Origin: an uncultured Anaerotignum sp.
GTDB lineage: Bacteria > Bacillota > Clostridia > Lachnospirales > Anaerotignaceae
DNA length: 42,464 nucleotides
Direction: 5' to 3'
Assembly (NCBI GenBank): GCA_910578425.1
Contig: CAJTQX010000020.1
Coordinates: forward strand, 1-42,464
Positions 16,327 to 25,427 of the stretch are shown here, one piece after another. Positions within the stretch are counted from its first letter, which is position 1. Every line of letters starts with the position of its first letter. The translations under genes were made by a program, and so were the position numbers. The notes below the pieces were generated by a model. That model saw nothing but the letters and a program-made list of their open reading frames with translations, ran no database searches and had not been told where the DNA came from.

Positions 16327-17178
16327 ATGAATTGCATAAAGTTGTTTGAGGAATTGAAACGGAATACAATTGAACTGCGGTTTGAAACGGCAAAAAGCGG
16401 CCTGCCGAAAGATGCGTCTAAATTCGGCGGAAAGCCTGCATTGCCGGAGGGCTTCCAGTGGAGCTATTTCACAACGGATACGTTTGATGATGACGAAGTA
16501 AAGCCGCGTCCGCTGGCGTTCCTGGCACAGGTGAACTGTGCGGAGGTTTCCGCCTATGACAGGGAAGGGCTTTTGCCGGAGAAAGGGATGCTCTATTTTT
16601 TCTATGAACTTGGTTCGCAGAAATGGGGCTTTGATCCGGCGGATAAGGGCTGCGCAAGGGTATTTTATTACGAGGGGGAAGCCGAAGGGCTGACGGAAAC
16701 AGAACTGCCAGAGGACCTGGCAGAGGATTACTGGATGCCGGAACTCCCTATATCGTTCTGGAACAGGGACGATGTGCCGGATTGGGCGGAATATGCGGAA
16801 TATCATGAAACGGACGGCGACTATGAAGCGTATGGAGAAGCGCGCGAAAAGCTGATTGGCGGCGGGGAAGAAAATTACATTACAAAGCTGCTGGGCTATG
16901 CCGATATTATACAGAGTGATATGCTCTGTGAATGCGAGCTGGTCGGCGGACGCGGGCTGAACATTGGGAGCGGCTTTCCCAAAATGACGGAGGAGGAAAA
17001 CGCGCAGCTTTTGCGGGATGCGCAGGAATGGATTCTTCTGTTCCAGATGGATACGGTGGAAAAGGATGGCTTTGAGCTGATGTTTGGCGACTGCGGGCGT
17101 ATTTATTTCTATATCCGAAAGGAAGACCTGCGGAACCGCAATTTTGAAAATGTCTGGCTGAGTCTGCAATGCTATTGA
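16327..17178 (+). CDS. DUF1963 (YwqG-like) protein
   Basis: This 283-residue protein starts at ATG 16327, 6 nt after GGGAGGAA. DUF1963/YwqG features include SKFGGKPALPEGFQW near the N-terminus, PLAFLAQVNCAEV, GMLYFFYEL, and the C-terminal WILLFQMDT followed by FGDCGRIYFYIRKEDL. This fold is common in proteins of unknown role, including some linked to toxin immunity. No toxin gene is visible nearby. Confidence 0.85.
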   Translation: MNCIKLFEELKRNTIELRFETAKSGLPKDASKFGGKPALPEGFQWSYFTTDTFDDDEVKPRPLAFLAQVNCAEVSAYDREGLLPEKGMLYFFYELGSQKWGFDPADKGCARVFYYEGEAEGLTETELPEDLAEDYWMPELPISFWNRDDVPDWAEYAEYHETDGDYEAYGEAREKLIGGGEENYITKLLGYADIIQSDMLCECELVGGRGLNIGSGFPKMTEEENAQLLRDAQEWILLFQMDTVEKDGFELMFGDCGRIYFYIRKEDLRNRNFENVWLSLQCY

Positions 17179-17211
17179 GGGGTCAGGAATGATTTTGCGG
17201 GAGGCGCGAAG

Positions 17212-17661
17212 ATGCTTCTGAGAAAATACCGGCCGACAGACTGCGGGGAACTGGCGCGGCTGTTTTATGATATCGTCCACACGGTGAATGCAGCGGATTA
17301 TACAAAGGAACAGCTGGACGCATGGGCGTCCGGCGATGTGGACCTGGAGGAATGGGACAGGTCGTTTCGGGAGCATGACTGCGTTATCGCTGCCGAAGGC
17401 GGAACCATACTGGGCTTTGGGGATATGGACAGGAATGGATACCTTGACCGTCTGTATGTCCATAAGGATTATCAGAGAAAAGGCGTTGCAATGGCGATTT
17501 GCGACAGCCTGGAGCAGGCGGTTCAGGGGAAGATTGCTGTACATGCGTCTGTTACGGCAAAGCCCTTTTTTGAAAAAAGGGGTTACAGAGTGATACGAAA
17601 ACAGCAGGTATTCCGGCGGGGGATTGCCCTTGTGAATTTTGTGATGGAAAAGGATGTGTAA
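17212..17661 (+). CDS. GNAT family N-acetyltransferase
   Basis: This 149-residue protein has a GNAT fold. The acetyl-CoA loop is visible as VHKDYQRKGVAMAICDSLEQA, preceded by strands GFGDMDRNGYLDRLYV. The C-terminal ASVTAKPFFEKRGYRVI is typical. GGGAGG precedes the ATG by 7 nt. The substrate is not predictable. Confidence 0.88.
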   Translation: MLLRKYRPTDCGELARLFYDIVHTVNAADYTKEQLDAWASGDVDLEEWDRSFREHDCVIAAEGGTILGFGDMDRNGYLDRLYVHKDYQRKGVAMAICDSLEQAVQGKIAVHASVTAKPFFEKRGYRVIRKQQVFRRGIALVNFVMEKDV

Positions 17662-17761
17662 ATCATATTTTCCGTTTGCGAATTTCTTCTGCCGCCCCCT
17701 TTCCTATAGGCGGAAAATGTTGTATACTGAAAAGAAACAGGAAAAAATCGGTGGTGAGGAT

Positions 17762-18565
17762 TTGCGGGAAGAATTGAAAGAATGTCACAGAATAGTTGTC
17801 AAGGTCGGCACATCGACCATTACATACCCGAACGGCAAGCTGAACCTGAAACGGATAGAAGAGCTTGCATGGGTGCTTGCAGACCTGCGGAACAGGGGCA
17901 TGGAGGTTACGCTTGTGACAAGCGGCGCAATCGGTGTGGGTGCGGTACGCATGGCAATGCGGGAGCGTCCCACTGTGATGCGGGAAAAACAGGCGGCGGC
18001 GGCCGTTGGGCAGGCCGTACTGATGCAGATTTACCATAATTTTTTTGACCGCTACAACCAGACGGTGGCGCAGGTATTGCTGACGAAAGAAGAAATCAGC
18101 AGTGAGGAGCGTTACCAGAACACGAAAAATACGCTGGAAACACTGCTGGAAATGGGGATTGTTCCTATCGTAAACGCGAATGACACGATTTCCACATATG
18201 AAATCGAAATTTCAGATAACGACCAGCTTTCGGCAATGGTGGCGGAAATCATACAGGCTGACCTGCTGATACTGCTGACGGATATTGACGCGCTGTATGA
18301 CAAAGATCCGCGTTCCAATCCGGACGCGGCGCGTATTGCTGACGTTGCGCGGGTTACGCCGGAAATTGAGCGGATGGCGGGTGAAAAAGGCTCGGCGTTC
18401 AGCGTGGGCGGTATGAAAACAAAGCTGGAAGCGGCGAAAATCTGCGAGAAAGCAGACGTGCGCATGGCTATCGCGCTGGGGGAGGACCCGAAGGTGATCC
18501 ATCGTCTTTTGGATGGGGAGGACGTTGGCACCTGCTTTGGCTGGAACAGGGAAAAGGAGGAGTAA
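17762..18565 (+). CDS. proB: Glutamate 5-kinase
   Basis: ProB phosphorylates glutamate, the first step of proline synthesis. Family marks are VVKVGTSTITYPNGKLN, VTSGAIGVGAVRM, NANDTISTYE and SDNDQLSAMVAE. With about 267 residues it consists of the kinase domain only, lacking the C-terminal PUA domain of E. coli ProB. I infer TTG 17762 by homology. The open frame extends to 17654, but that part overlaps the GNAT gene and looks unrelated. The ribosome site (GGTGG) is weak. proA lies two genes downstream. Confidence 0.9.
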   Translation: MREELKECHRIVVKVGTSTITYPNGKLNLKRIEELAWVLADLRNRGMEVTLVTSGAIGVGAVRMAMRERPTVMREKQAAAAVGQAVLMQIYHNFFDRYNQTVAQVLLTKEEISSEERYQNTKNTLETLLEMGIVPIVNANDTISTYEIEISDNDQLSAMVAEIIQADLLILLTDIDALYDKDPRSNPDAARIADVARVTPEIERMAGEKGSAFSVGGMKTKLEAAKICEKADVRMAIALGEDPKVIHRLLDGEDVGTCFGWNREKEE

Positions 18566-18568
18566 AAT

Positions 18569-19045
18569 ATGAGTTATTGTCCGAAATGCGGCAGGGAGAT
18601 ACTGGACGAAAGTCTGGGCTGCCCTGTCTGCGGCGTGCATGAGAACAAAGTTTCTTTGAAAAAGGAAACGGGGGAACAAAAGGCGGAGCCTGTGACATCG
18701 TTTACTGTGGAGGACAGGAACGGCGGTTCTCAGCGGTTTGAGAGCCGTACAGAGAGCGGCGCATGGAGCGGCGACGCCAGCGTACAGCCGGAAAGCGCGA
18801 AAACGCTGCCTGTCGCGCTGAAGATTGCCGTCATTGTCATGATCGTCCTGGTCGGCGGGATTGGGGCGATTGTCGGGATTTTGGGCGGCATTGCCATGAT
18901 GAAAAGCCCCTTTGAGGATTATCGGTCGTTTGGCAAGTCTATGGTGATCGTAGGCTGTGTGATGGTTGCGATCTGGTTCCTGTGCTGCGTGGTGAACGGT
19001 GCGGTAATCGGCGCGGTTATGAACCAGGTTCCGTATACCTATTAA
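18569..19045 (+). CDS. Zinc-ribbon membrane protein
   Basis: This 158-residue protein starts with a zinc ribbon (Cys4, Cys7, Cys18, Cys21 in CPKC...CPVCG). A polar linker follows, then two hydrophobic helices at about 72-102 and 116-148. It begins 3 nt after proB. The function is unknown. The layout suggests a small membrane protein with a cytosolic metal knuckle. Confidence 0.7.
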   Translation: MSYCPKCGREILDESLGCPVCGVHENKVSLKKETGEQKAEPVTSFTVEDRNGGSQRFESRTESGAWSGDASVQPESAKTLPVALKIAVIVMIVLVGGIGAIVGILGGIAMMKSPFEDYRSFGKSMVIVGCVMVAIWFLCCVVNGAVIGAVMNQVPYTY

Positions 19046-19051
19046 ATACTG

Positions 19052-19681
19052 ATGGAACAGATTTTTGCATTTTTAGACGAGGTTGGCGCGGCGGTCTGCC
19101 ACAGGCTGCCGGAGCGCAGTTTTTTCTGGGAAGGGCGGCAGATGCCGCTTTGCGCCCGCTGCACGGGGCTGTATACAGGGGTGTTTATCGCATCGTGCTT
19201 TTTCTTTTGGAAAGGACGGCAGAAGGGGGAAAAGCCTTTTTCTGCGGCGGCCATGATGCTGACGGTCTGCGCGCTGCTGCCGATTGCGGCGGACGGTTTT
19301 TGCAGCTATATCGGGCTTTGGGAAAGCAGCCAGTTTCTGCGCGTAATGACAGGGGCGGCGGCTGGGGCGGCCATGCCGGGGCTGTTTCTTCTGGCAGGGA
19401 ATTTTGACCCTGTGCAGAAGCCGGTGCGCCCGATTTACAAAAATACGAAGGAGCTGCTTGCTTTGCTGGCGGCGGCATTGTTCTGGGGGCTCGCGCTTTG
19501 GCTGGGGCTGCCTGTTTTTGCGGCTGGTGCAGTTGTGTCGGCGGCTGGCGTGGTCTGCTTTTGGACGGGCGTGGGGTATATGCTGCTTCATGGGCTGTTT
19601 CCCAAAAAAGGTCTGCCGTTCTGGCGGCTGTCTGTGGGACTGGCAGCGGCTTTTTTATGGGTATTGCGGGCTGTACAGTAG
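19052..19681 (+). CDS. DUF2085 domain-containing membrane protein
   Basis: This 209-residue protein has the DUF2085 signature VCHRLPERSFFWEGRQMPLC followed by ARCTGLY near residues 15-42. Four or more hydrophobic helices follow. The conserved Cys/His set could bind a metal, which is an inference. It starts 6 nt after the zinc-ribbon gene and ends 23 nt before proA, so it is part of the proB-proA transcript. Confidence 0.85.
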   Translation: MEQIFAFLDEVGAAVCHRLPERSFFWEGRQMPLCARCTGLYTGVFIASCFFFWKGRQKGEKPFSAAAMMLTVCALLPIAADGFCSYIGLWESSQFLRVMTGAAAGAAMPGLFLLAGNFDPVQKPVRPIYKNTKELLALLAAALFWGLALWLGLPVFAAGAVVSAAGVVCFWTGVGYMLLHGLFPKKGLPFWRLSVGLAAAFLWVLRAVQ

Positions 19682-19704
19682 CCATATTCGGAGGGAGGAA
19701 AACG

Positions 19705-20952
19705 ATGAGTGCATTAACAGAAATGGGAAAACGGGCAAAAGAGGCGGCAGTCGTTCTGGCAACGCTGCCTGCGCCCCGTAAAAATAAAGCGTTGCTGGCT
19801 TCTGCAGATGCATTGCTTGCGGCAGAAAAGGAAATACTTGCAGCAAATGCGGCAGACGTGGCGGCGGCGGAAGCGGCAGGTGTGAAAGGCGCGTTTATTG
19901 ACCGCCTGACACTGACGGAAAAACGCTTTGCGGAAATGGCGGACGGGCTCAGGCAGGTTGCCGCTCTGGCCGACCCTGTCGGCGAAATGCTTTCCATGAA
20001 AACGCTGGATAACGGGCTGATCATCGGGCAGAAGCGCGTGCCGATGGGAGTGATCGGGATTATTTTCGAGGCGCGCCCCAATGTGGCGGCGGACGCGTTC
20101 GGGCTTTGCCTGAAAGCGGGCAGCGCGGCGATACTGCGGGGCGGCAAGGAGGCGTTCGGTACGAATCAGGCGGTTGTCGCGGCTCTGCGCGGCGCGCTTG
20201 CGGCGGAGGGACTGCCGGAGGACTGTGTGCAGATGGTGCCGGATATTTCCCGGGAAACGGCAAATGAAATGATGCGGCTGAATGGATATCTGGACGTGCT
20301 GATTCCGCGGGGCGGGGCGGGGCTCATCCGCAGCGTATTGGAAAACAGCACAGTTCCGGTGATACAGACGGGCGTTGGCAACTGCCATATCTATGTTGAC
20401 GAATCGGCGGATTTGGAGAAGGCGGTACGCATTGTGCTGAACGCCAAAACGCAGAGGCCGGGCGTATGCAATGCCTGTGAAAGCCTGCTGGTGCATGAGG
20501 CTGTCGCGGAGAAATTCCTTCCTGCTGTCGGCGAGGCTTTGCGAGAGAAAAAGGTCGAAATCCGCGGCGACGGGCAGACGCTTGCACTGATTAAAGACGC
20601 TGTTCCTGCAACAGAGGAGGACTGGGCAACGGAGTATGAGGATTTGATACTTTCCACGAAGGTTGTGCGGGATTTTGATGAGGCGGCTGCGCATATCCGG
20701 CGTTACAGTACGGGACATTCCGAAGCGATTATTACAGAAAATTATACAAACGCACAGAGGTTCTTAAATGAAGTAGACGCCGCGGCGGTGTATGTGAATG
20801 CGTCTACACGCTTTACGGACGGCGGACAGTTTGGTTTTGGTGCGGAAATCGGCATCAGTACGCAGAAGCTGCACGCCCGCGGGCCGATGGGGCTGAAAGA
20901 AATGACAACAACGAAATATATTATTTACGGCAGTGGACAGATCAGAGAATAA
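19705..20952 (+). CDS. proA: Glutamate-5-semialdehyde dehydrogenase
   Basis: ProA reduces glutamyl-5-phosphate with NADPH to the semialdehyde that cyclises to pyrroline-5-carboxylate. The start is ATG 19705, after GGAGGGAGGAA, giving 415 residues, normal length. Motifs include MGVIGIIFEARPNV, SAAILRGGKEA, the catalytic-Cys region QRPGVCNACESLLVH (about 250-262), and the end region FTDGGQFGFGAEIGISTQKL. An open frame upstream of ATG 19705 belongs to the DUF2085 gene in another frame. Confidence 0.95.
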   Translation: MSALTEMGKRAKEAAVVLATLPAPRKNKALLASADALLAAEKEILAANAADVAAAEAAGVKGAFIDRLTLTEKRFAEMADGLRQVAALADPVGEMLSMKTLDNGLIIGQKRVPMGVIGIIFEARPNVAADAFGLCLKAGSAAILRGGKEAFGTNQAVVAALRGALAAEGLPEDCVQMVPDISRETANEMMRLNGYLDVLIPRGGAGLIRSVLENSTVPVIQTGVGNCHIYVDESADLEKAVRIVLNAKTQRPGVCNACESLLVHEAVAEKFLPAVGEALREKKVEIRGDGQTLALIKDAVPATEEDWATEYEDLILSTKVVRDFDEAAAHIRRYSTGHSEAIITENYTNAQRFLNEVDAAAVYVNASTRFTDGGQFGFGAEIGISTQKLHARGPMGLKEMTTTKYIIYGSGQIRE

Positions 20953-20970
20953 ATGCGGGGAGGGAAACGC

Positions 20971-21909
20971 GTGAAGCTGGAAAATGCCCGTTATATGGAT
21001 GAATGGATACGTGTGCCGCTTTGCGGTACGGGAGATAAGCTGTACCACTATACTACGGCGGAGGGCGCGCGGGGAATCGTGCAGGATAAGAAATTTATGG
21101 CGACAAAAAGCGATTTCCTGAATGATAAGCTGGAATTTCAGTACGCGCTGGAGGTCATGGAAAAGCTGGTTCAGACATATCTTGTAAACGAAACGTTTGC
21201 GGAACGGTTTTTCACGCTGGTAAAAGAGGAAATCCGTCGGCTGGGCATCATTTCCATTGAGGATGGCGAGGCTGACCCTTCCGACCGGATGAGCTTTTAT
21301 GTGGTGGCGTTTTCCAAACTGCAAAATAACGCCCTGCTTTGGGCGGAGTTTACGGAGTTTCATGGGTACTGCCTGGAATTCAGCTATGAAAAGCTGGTAG
21401 AAGGTTTCGAGGAGAGGGCATTTCTGCATGGGACTGTAATCTATGACGAAAAGGAACAGATGACCTGCCTGCTGGAAGGACTGCTTTCCTGTATTCATGG
21501 GCTTGTAAGCGAAGGTCGGACGGATTTGAACGGTTTCTTTGAGGAAAATACGAAAATTTCAGAGGAATCCTTACAGGCTCTGGCGGAGGATATGGCAATG
21601 GTATGCTCTGTGTACGCGATGTTTTTTAAGAAAAGTTTTTTTGAAGGCGAACAGGAATACCGCTTTATTTTCACACCGCTGGAAAAAGACGGGACGGAGG
21701 AGCAGCCGAAATTCCGTCTGTTCTGGCAGATGTTCCTGCCGTATATTCTGGTGGAATACGGCGGGGGCGGAAAGGCTCTGCCGTTGGAAAGCGTGATGTT
21801 GGGCGCGAAAAATAACAGCGACATCGCCACGCGCGGCATGAAGCATTTTCTGAAGGTGCAGGGGCTGGATATTCCGGTGCTGCTTTCGGATATTCCACTG
21901 AGGTATTGA
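20971..21909 (+). CDS. DUF2971 domain-containing protein
   Basis: This 312-residue protein begins with LYHYTTAEGARGIVQDKKF and ATKSDFLNDKLEF, the DUF2971 hallmark. Further family positions are FYVVAFSKLQNNALLWAEF and YCLEFSYEKL. I place the start at GTG 20971, 7 nt after GGGGAGGG, not at ATG 20953, which lies before that site. DUF2971 genes occur in defence and mobile contexts, but here the gene simply follows proA. Confidence 0.82.
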   Translation: MKLENARYMDEWIRVPLCGTGDKLYHYTTAEGARGIVQDKKFMATKSDFLNDKLEFQYALEVMEKLVQTYLVNETFAERFFTLVKEEIRRLGIISIEDGEADPSDRMSFYVVAFSKLQNNALLWAEFTEFHGYCLEFSYEKLVEGFEERAFLHGTVIYDEKEQMTCLLEGLLSCIHGLVSEGRTDLNGFFEENTKISEESLQALAEDMAMVCSVYAMFFKKSFFEGEQEYRFIFTPLEKDGTEEQPKFRLFWQMFLPYILVEYGGGGKALPLESVMLGAKNNSDIATRGMKHFLKVQGLDIPVLLSDIPLRY

Positions 21910-21925
21910 AAATTTTTGAGATATG

Positions 21926-21970
21926 GAAAAGGCGGCTCTGCCCGGGAGATTGGGCGGCGTCGCCTTTTTA
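21926..21970. terminator. Bidirectional terminator between DUF2971 gene and convergent gene
   Basis: AAAAGGCG pairs with CGCCTTTTT around an inner GC hairpin (TGCCC/GGGCG). T tracts occur on both strands, and both flanking genes end here. Confidence 0.7.
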
Positions 21971-22471
21971 GAAAGCGGGGATATTTCCTTTGATGGAGGT
22001 TGTGCCATTTTCCGGGTCATAGGAAATATGTTCGGTGTAAATACCATAGATTTCATCGGAGGTGGAAAAGATTGACCCGTCTTTCAGGGAAACGGCAAAC
22101 TGCGTCATTTCAGGGTTGATGATGATGACGGAGTTTACAATATCGCTGTGGTTCAGCCTTGGGGAGTAAAAGGAAATCCACTGTATATTCTGTGTGTCAT
22201 TGCCCCATTTGATAAATGCCCGCATTTCTTCCCGGCCTGTTTTTTCGATGGCATGGACAAAAAACCTTCCGTCAAAGGAATCGTTGCGGAACAGGTAGTT
22301 TGTCCGCTTGCCGCTGATGGAAACTGTGGTCGTTTCCGCGACAATGCCGTCCTTATAAATGGACGCAGGGATTTCCTGCTCGATTTTGCTGCTGAACGGC
22401 AGAGTGGAAAGAATCCAGAGAAGGACTGCGGAAATTGCGGCTGCTTTCAGCATTTTTTTCGCCTGCTGCAT
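21968..22471 (-). CDS. Membrane-anchored protein of unknown function
   Basis: I do not recognise this 167-residue protein. The N-terminus has a membrane anchor or signal segment (AAAISAVLLWILSTLPFSS, about 9-27). The rest looks extracytoplasmic, rich in beta-strand-like stretches (IVAETTTVSISGKRTNYLF, NIQWISFYSPRL). ATG 22471 follows GAGGTG by 7 nt. The in-frame GTG at 22480 lies in that site. It is a single gene, convergent with the DUF2971 gene and divergent from hemB. Confidence 0.65.
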   Translation of the reverse strand: MQQAKKMLKAAAISAVLLWILSTLPFSSKIEQEIPASIYKDGIVAETTTVSISGKRTNYLFRNDSFDGRFFVHAIEKTGREEMRAFIKWGNDTQNIQWISFYSPRLNHSDIVNSVIIINPEMTQFAVSLKDGSIFSTSDEIYGIYTEHISYDPENGTTSIKGNIPAF

Positions 22472-22557
22472 ATCTATCACCTCGTGAAAAGTATATCATG
22501 ACAGGAAGGTGAAGGGCAATGCCGAAGCAGGGTTTTCAGAAAAAATATATCTTCCCA

Positions 22558-22586
22558 TTGTAATTTTTTCAATGGCAATATAAAAT
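22558..22586 (+). promoter_or_regulatory. Possible promoter of hemB-hemL
   Basis: TTGTAA at 22558-22563 and TAAAAT at 22581-22586 are 17 bp apart. A small hairpin, CCATTG/CAATGG, overlaps the -35, and GGGGAAAAAGCCCC lies downstream. No riboswitch consensus is visible. Confidence 0.4.
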
Positions 22587-22640
22587 AATAAAAATAATGG
22601 GGAAAAAGCCCCGGAGGTCTGTATTTTTAGGAGGCGGGAA

Positions 22641-23606
22641 ATGAAACGGTTCAGAAGGCTGCGCACGTCAGAGCCAATGCGGCGGCTGGTGCGCGAAACG
22701 AAAATAGCGGCGGAAGAGATGATCTATCCGATTTTTGTAATAGAGGGGGAAAATATCAAAAACCCCATTGATTCCATGCCGGGGATTTACCAGTATTCAC
22801 TGGACAGGATGGACGAGGTTTTGAAGGAAACCGCAGAAAGCGGCGTTTCCGGCATACTGATTTTTGGGATACCTGCGCATAAGGACGAATACGGTTCACA
22901 GGCATATGCGCCGGACGGCATCACCCAGCGGGCGGTACGCCAGATCAAGCGGGATTATCCAAGCCTGCTGGTAGTCGCAGATGTTTGTCTTTGCGAGTAT
23001 ACCTCGCATGGGCATTGCGGGCTTGTGGCGGAAGGGAAGATACTGAATGACGAAACGCTGCCGCTTCTGGCAAAAATGAGCGTTTCCCTTGCGGAAGCAG
23101 GCGCGGATATCATTGCGCCTTCTGATATGATGGACGGACGTGTAGCGGCAATCCGGCAGGCGTTGGACGAAAACGGCTTCCCTGACGTGCCGATTATGGC
23201 GTACAGCGCGAAATTTGCTTCGGCGTATTATGGTCCTTTCAGGGAGGCTGCTCACTCCGCACCCTGTTTTGGCGACAGGCGTTCCTACCAGATGGATTAC
23301 CACAATAAAAAAGAAGCACTGCGGGAAATCGAAGACGATATTGCCGAAGGGGCGGATATTGTCATGGTAAAGCCCGCTCTGGCGTATCTGGACGTGGTGC
23401 AGGTGGCGGCGGAACGCTTTGACCTGCCTCTGGCGGTTTATAACGTCAGCGGGGAATATGCGATGGTGAAAGCGGCGGCGCAGAACGGCTGGATTGATGA
23501 AAAGAAAATTGTGCTGGAAAGCCTGACGGCGATGAAGCGCGCAGGAGCAGGCATTTTGATTACGTATCACGCGCTGGACGCGGCGAAGTGGTTAAAGGAG
23601 CAGTGA
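22641..23606 (+). CDS. hemB: Porphobilinogen synthase (delta-aminolevulinate dehydratase)
   Basis: HemB condenses two 5-aminolevulinates to porphobilinogen. The 321-residue protein has the Cys-type metal site DVCLCEYTSHGHCG and both Schiff-base lysines, in YSAKFASAYYGPFR and MVKPALAYLD. It starts after GGAGGCGGG. hemL follows 4 nt downstream. The rest of the tetrapyrrole genes are not in the window, so the end product (corrin, siroheme or heme) is open. Confidence 0.96.
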   Translation: MKRFRRLRTSEPMRRLVRETKIAAEEMIYPIFVIEGENIKNPIDSMPGIYQYSLDRMDEVLKETAESGVSGILIFGIPAHKDEYGSQAYAPDGITQRAVRQIKRDYPSLLVVADVCLCEYTSHGHCGLVAEGKILNDETLPLLAKMSVSLAEAGADIIAPSDMMDGRVAAIRQALDENGFPDVPIMAYSAKFASAYYGPFREAAHSAPCFGDRRSYQMDYHNKKEALREIEDDIAEGADIVMVKPALAYLDVVQVAAERFDLPLAVYNVSGEYAMVKAAAQNGWIDEKKIVLESLTAMKRAGAGILITYHALDAAKWLKEQ

Positions 23607-23610
23607 GGAT

Positions 23611-24876
23611 ATGAATTGGAAAAAATCGGAGCAATGCTTTCAAGCTGCTGGGAATATCCTTCCCGGCGGCGTAAACAGCCCTGTGCGGGCATTCCGCGCT
23701 GTGGGCAGAACACCGTTTTTCGTGGAGCGGGGTAAAGGCTCCCGGCTTTGGGATATAGACGGCAACGAATATATTGATTATGTCTGCTCATGGGGACCTG
23801 GGATATTGGGACATGCGCGGGAGGAAGTTGTTGCGGCTGTACAGAAAGCTGCCGCGCATGGCTTAACCTTTGGCGCGCCGACAGCGGCAGAAACAGAGCT
23901 TGCGGAACTGATTCGGGAGGCAATGCCTTCTTTGGAGATGCTTCGCATGGTCAGCTCCGGCACCGAGGCCGTTATGAGTGCGGTGCGGGCTGCGCGCGGC
24001 TTTACGGGCAGGGAGAAAATCGTAAAATTTACAGGCTGTTATCATGGACATTCGGATGGGCTGTTGGTAAAGGCAGGAAGCGGGCTTTTGACGGGAGCGG
24101 TTCCGGACAGCGCGGGCGTACCAAAGGGTTATGCGGAGAATACGCTTTTGGCACGCTATAACGATGCAGAGAGCGTGCGCGCGCTGTTTGCGGCAAACCC
24201 CAACGAGATTGCCTGTGTGGTGGTGGAGCCTGTAGCGGCGAACATGGGCGTTGTGCCGCCGGAGGAAGGCTTTTTGCGGTTCCTGCGGGACATTACGGAG
24301 GAAAACGGCGCGCTGCTGATTTTTGACGAGGTGATAACGGGTTTCCGCGTTTCCTATGGCGGGGCGCAGAAATATTACGGCATTCAGCCTGACCTGACAA
24401 CGCTGGGGAAGATTGTGGGCGGCGGTATGCCTCTGGCGGTTTACGGCGGCAGGCGTGATATTATGGAAACCATTGCTCCGCTGGGGGCAGTTTATCAGGC
24501 GGGAACGCTTTCCGGCAACCCAACGGCAGTTGCGGCTGGTATTGCAACGCTGAAAATACTGCGGGAAACTCTCTCCGTTTATGCAGAGCTGGATCAGAAA
24601 GCCGCGAAGATTGAGCAGGTGATGCGCGAAAAGGGCTGGACGGTCAACCGCGTTGGCTCTCTGCTGAGCGCGTTTTTCACCGATGGAAAGCCCGTAACGG
24701 ATTATGAAACCGCGCAGACGGCGGATACAAAGGCGTATGCCGCATATTTCGGGCACATGCTGGAAAACGGTATTTATGTCGCACCCTCGCAGTTTGAGGC
24801 AATGTTTGTTTCCGCGGCGCACAGTGATGCGGATATTGAAAGGACCTGCGCCGCCATTCGTGCCTATGAGGACTGA
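23611..24876 (+). CDS. hemL: Glutamate-1-semialdehyde 2,1-aminomutase
   Basis: HemL makes 5-aminolevulinate, the substrate of HemB, in the C5 pathway. The 421-residue PLP enzyme shows LPGGVNSPVRAFRAVG, the PLP-binding FDEVITGFR and the Schiff-base Lys in TTLGKIVGGGMP. Placing hemL after hemB gives two steps of the pathway in one unit. The last 11 bp overlap the next gene. Confidence 0.96.
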   Translation: MNWKKSEQCFQAAGNILPGGVNSPVRAFRAVGRTPFFVERGKGSRLWDIDGNEYIDYVCSWGPGILGHAREEVVAAVQKAAAHGLTFGAPTAAETELAELIREAMPSLEMLRMVSSGTEAVMSAVRAARGFTGREKIVKFTGCYHGHSDGLLVKAGSGLLTGAVPDSAGVPKGYAENTLLARYNDAESVRALFAANPNEIACVVVEPVAANMGVVPPEEGFLRFLRDITEENGALLIFDEVITGFRVSYGGAQKYYGIQPDLTTLGKIVGGGMPLAVYGGRRDIMETIAPLGAVYQAGTLSGNPTAVAAGIATLKILRETLSVYAELDQKAAKIEQVMREKGWTVNRVGSLLSAFFTDGKPVTDYETAQTADTKAYAAYFGHMLENGIYVAPSQFEAMFVSAAHSDADIERTCAAIRAYED

Positions 24877-25426
24877 GGAGAAAAAGCCGAAGGTTTGGGA
24901 GCGGGTCGTGCAGGAATTTGCGCCCGTTTGCGACGCGCATTCCAGAGTGCTGATTTTGGGAACAGCCCCTTCGCGGAAATCCAGAGAGGCAGGATTTTAT
25001 TACGGGCATCCGCAGAACCGCTTTTGGAAAATGCTCGCGGCGGTGACAGGGGAGGAAGTGCCGCAGACAACGGAAGAAAAAAAGGCTCTCCTGCTGCGCA
25101 ATGATATCGCTCTGCATGATGTGATACACAGCTGCGACATCATCGGAAGCAGTGACAGTTCCATACGGAACGTGGAACCGGCGGATTTGGAGCGGATACT
25201 TTCGGTGACAGGGAAAATCCCTGTTTTCTGCAACGGAGGAACGGCTTACCGGCTTTACCGAAAATATCAGGAAAAGAAAACGGGCATCTCTGCGCGGCAA
25301 CTGCCCTCCACCAGTCCGGCGAATGCCGCCTGGCGGCTGGAACGGCTGGTTGAGGAATGGGGGGCGGCACTTCTGCCATATCTCAGAGAAGAAACGGCTG
25401 ATTTGGAAAACGATGGGAGGGAATAA
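24866..25426 (+). CDS. DNA-deoxyinosine glycosylase (uracil-DNA glycosylase superfamily)
   Basis: This 186-residue protein is of the hypoxanthine-DNA glycosylase family. The glycosylase motif reads VLILGTAPSRKSREAGFYYG followed by HPQNRFWKML. The C-terminal motif is STSPANA. It removes deaminated adenine from DNA by family knowledge. ATG 24866 lies within hemL, so translation is coupled to an unrelated biosynthetic operon. An earlier in-frame start at 24704 lies deep inside hemL and is unlikely. Confidence 0.87.
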   Translation: MRTEEKKPKVWERVVQEFAPVCDAHSRVLILGTAPSRKSREAGFYYGHPQNRFWKMLAAVTGEEVPQTTEEKKALLLRNDIALHDVIHSCDIIGSSDSSIRNVEPADLERILSVTGKIPVFCNGGTAYRLYRKYQEKKTGISARQLPSTSPANAAWRLERLVEEWGAALLPYLREETADLENDGRE

Positions 25427-25427
25427 C

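Noticed and set aside
22481..22640. Cobalamin riboswitch before hemB
   Set aside because: The leader is only about 160 bp, and no B12-box motif (GCCACTG) is visible.
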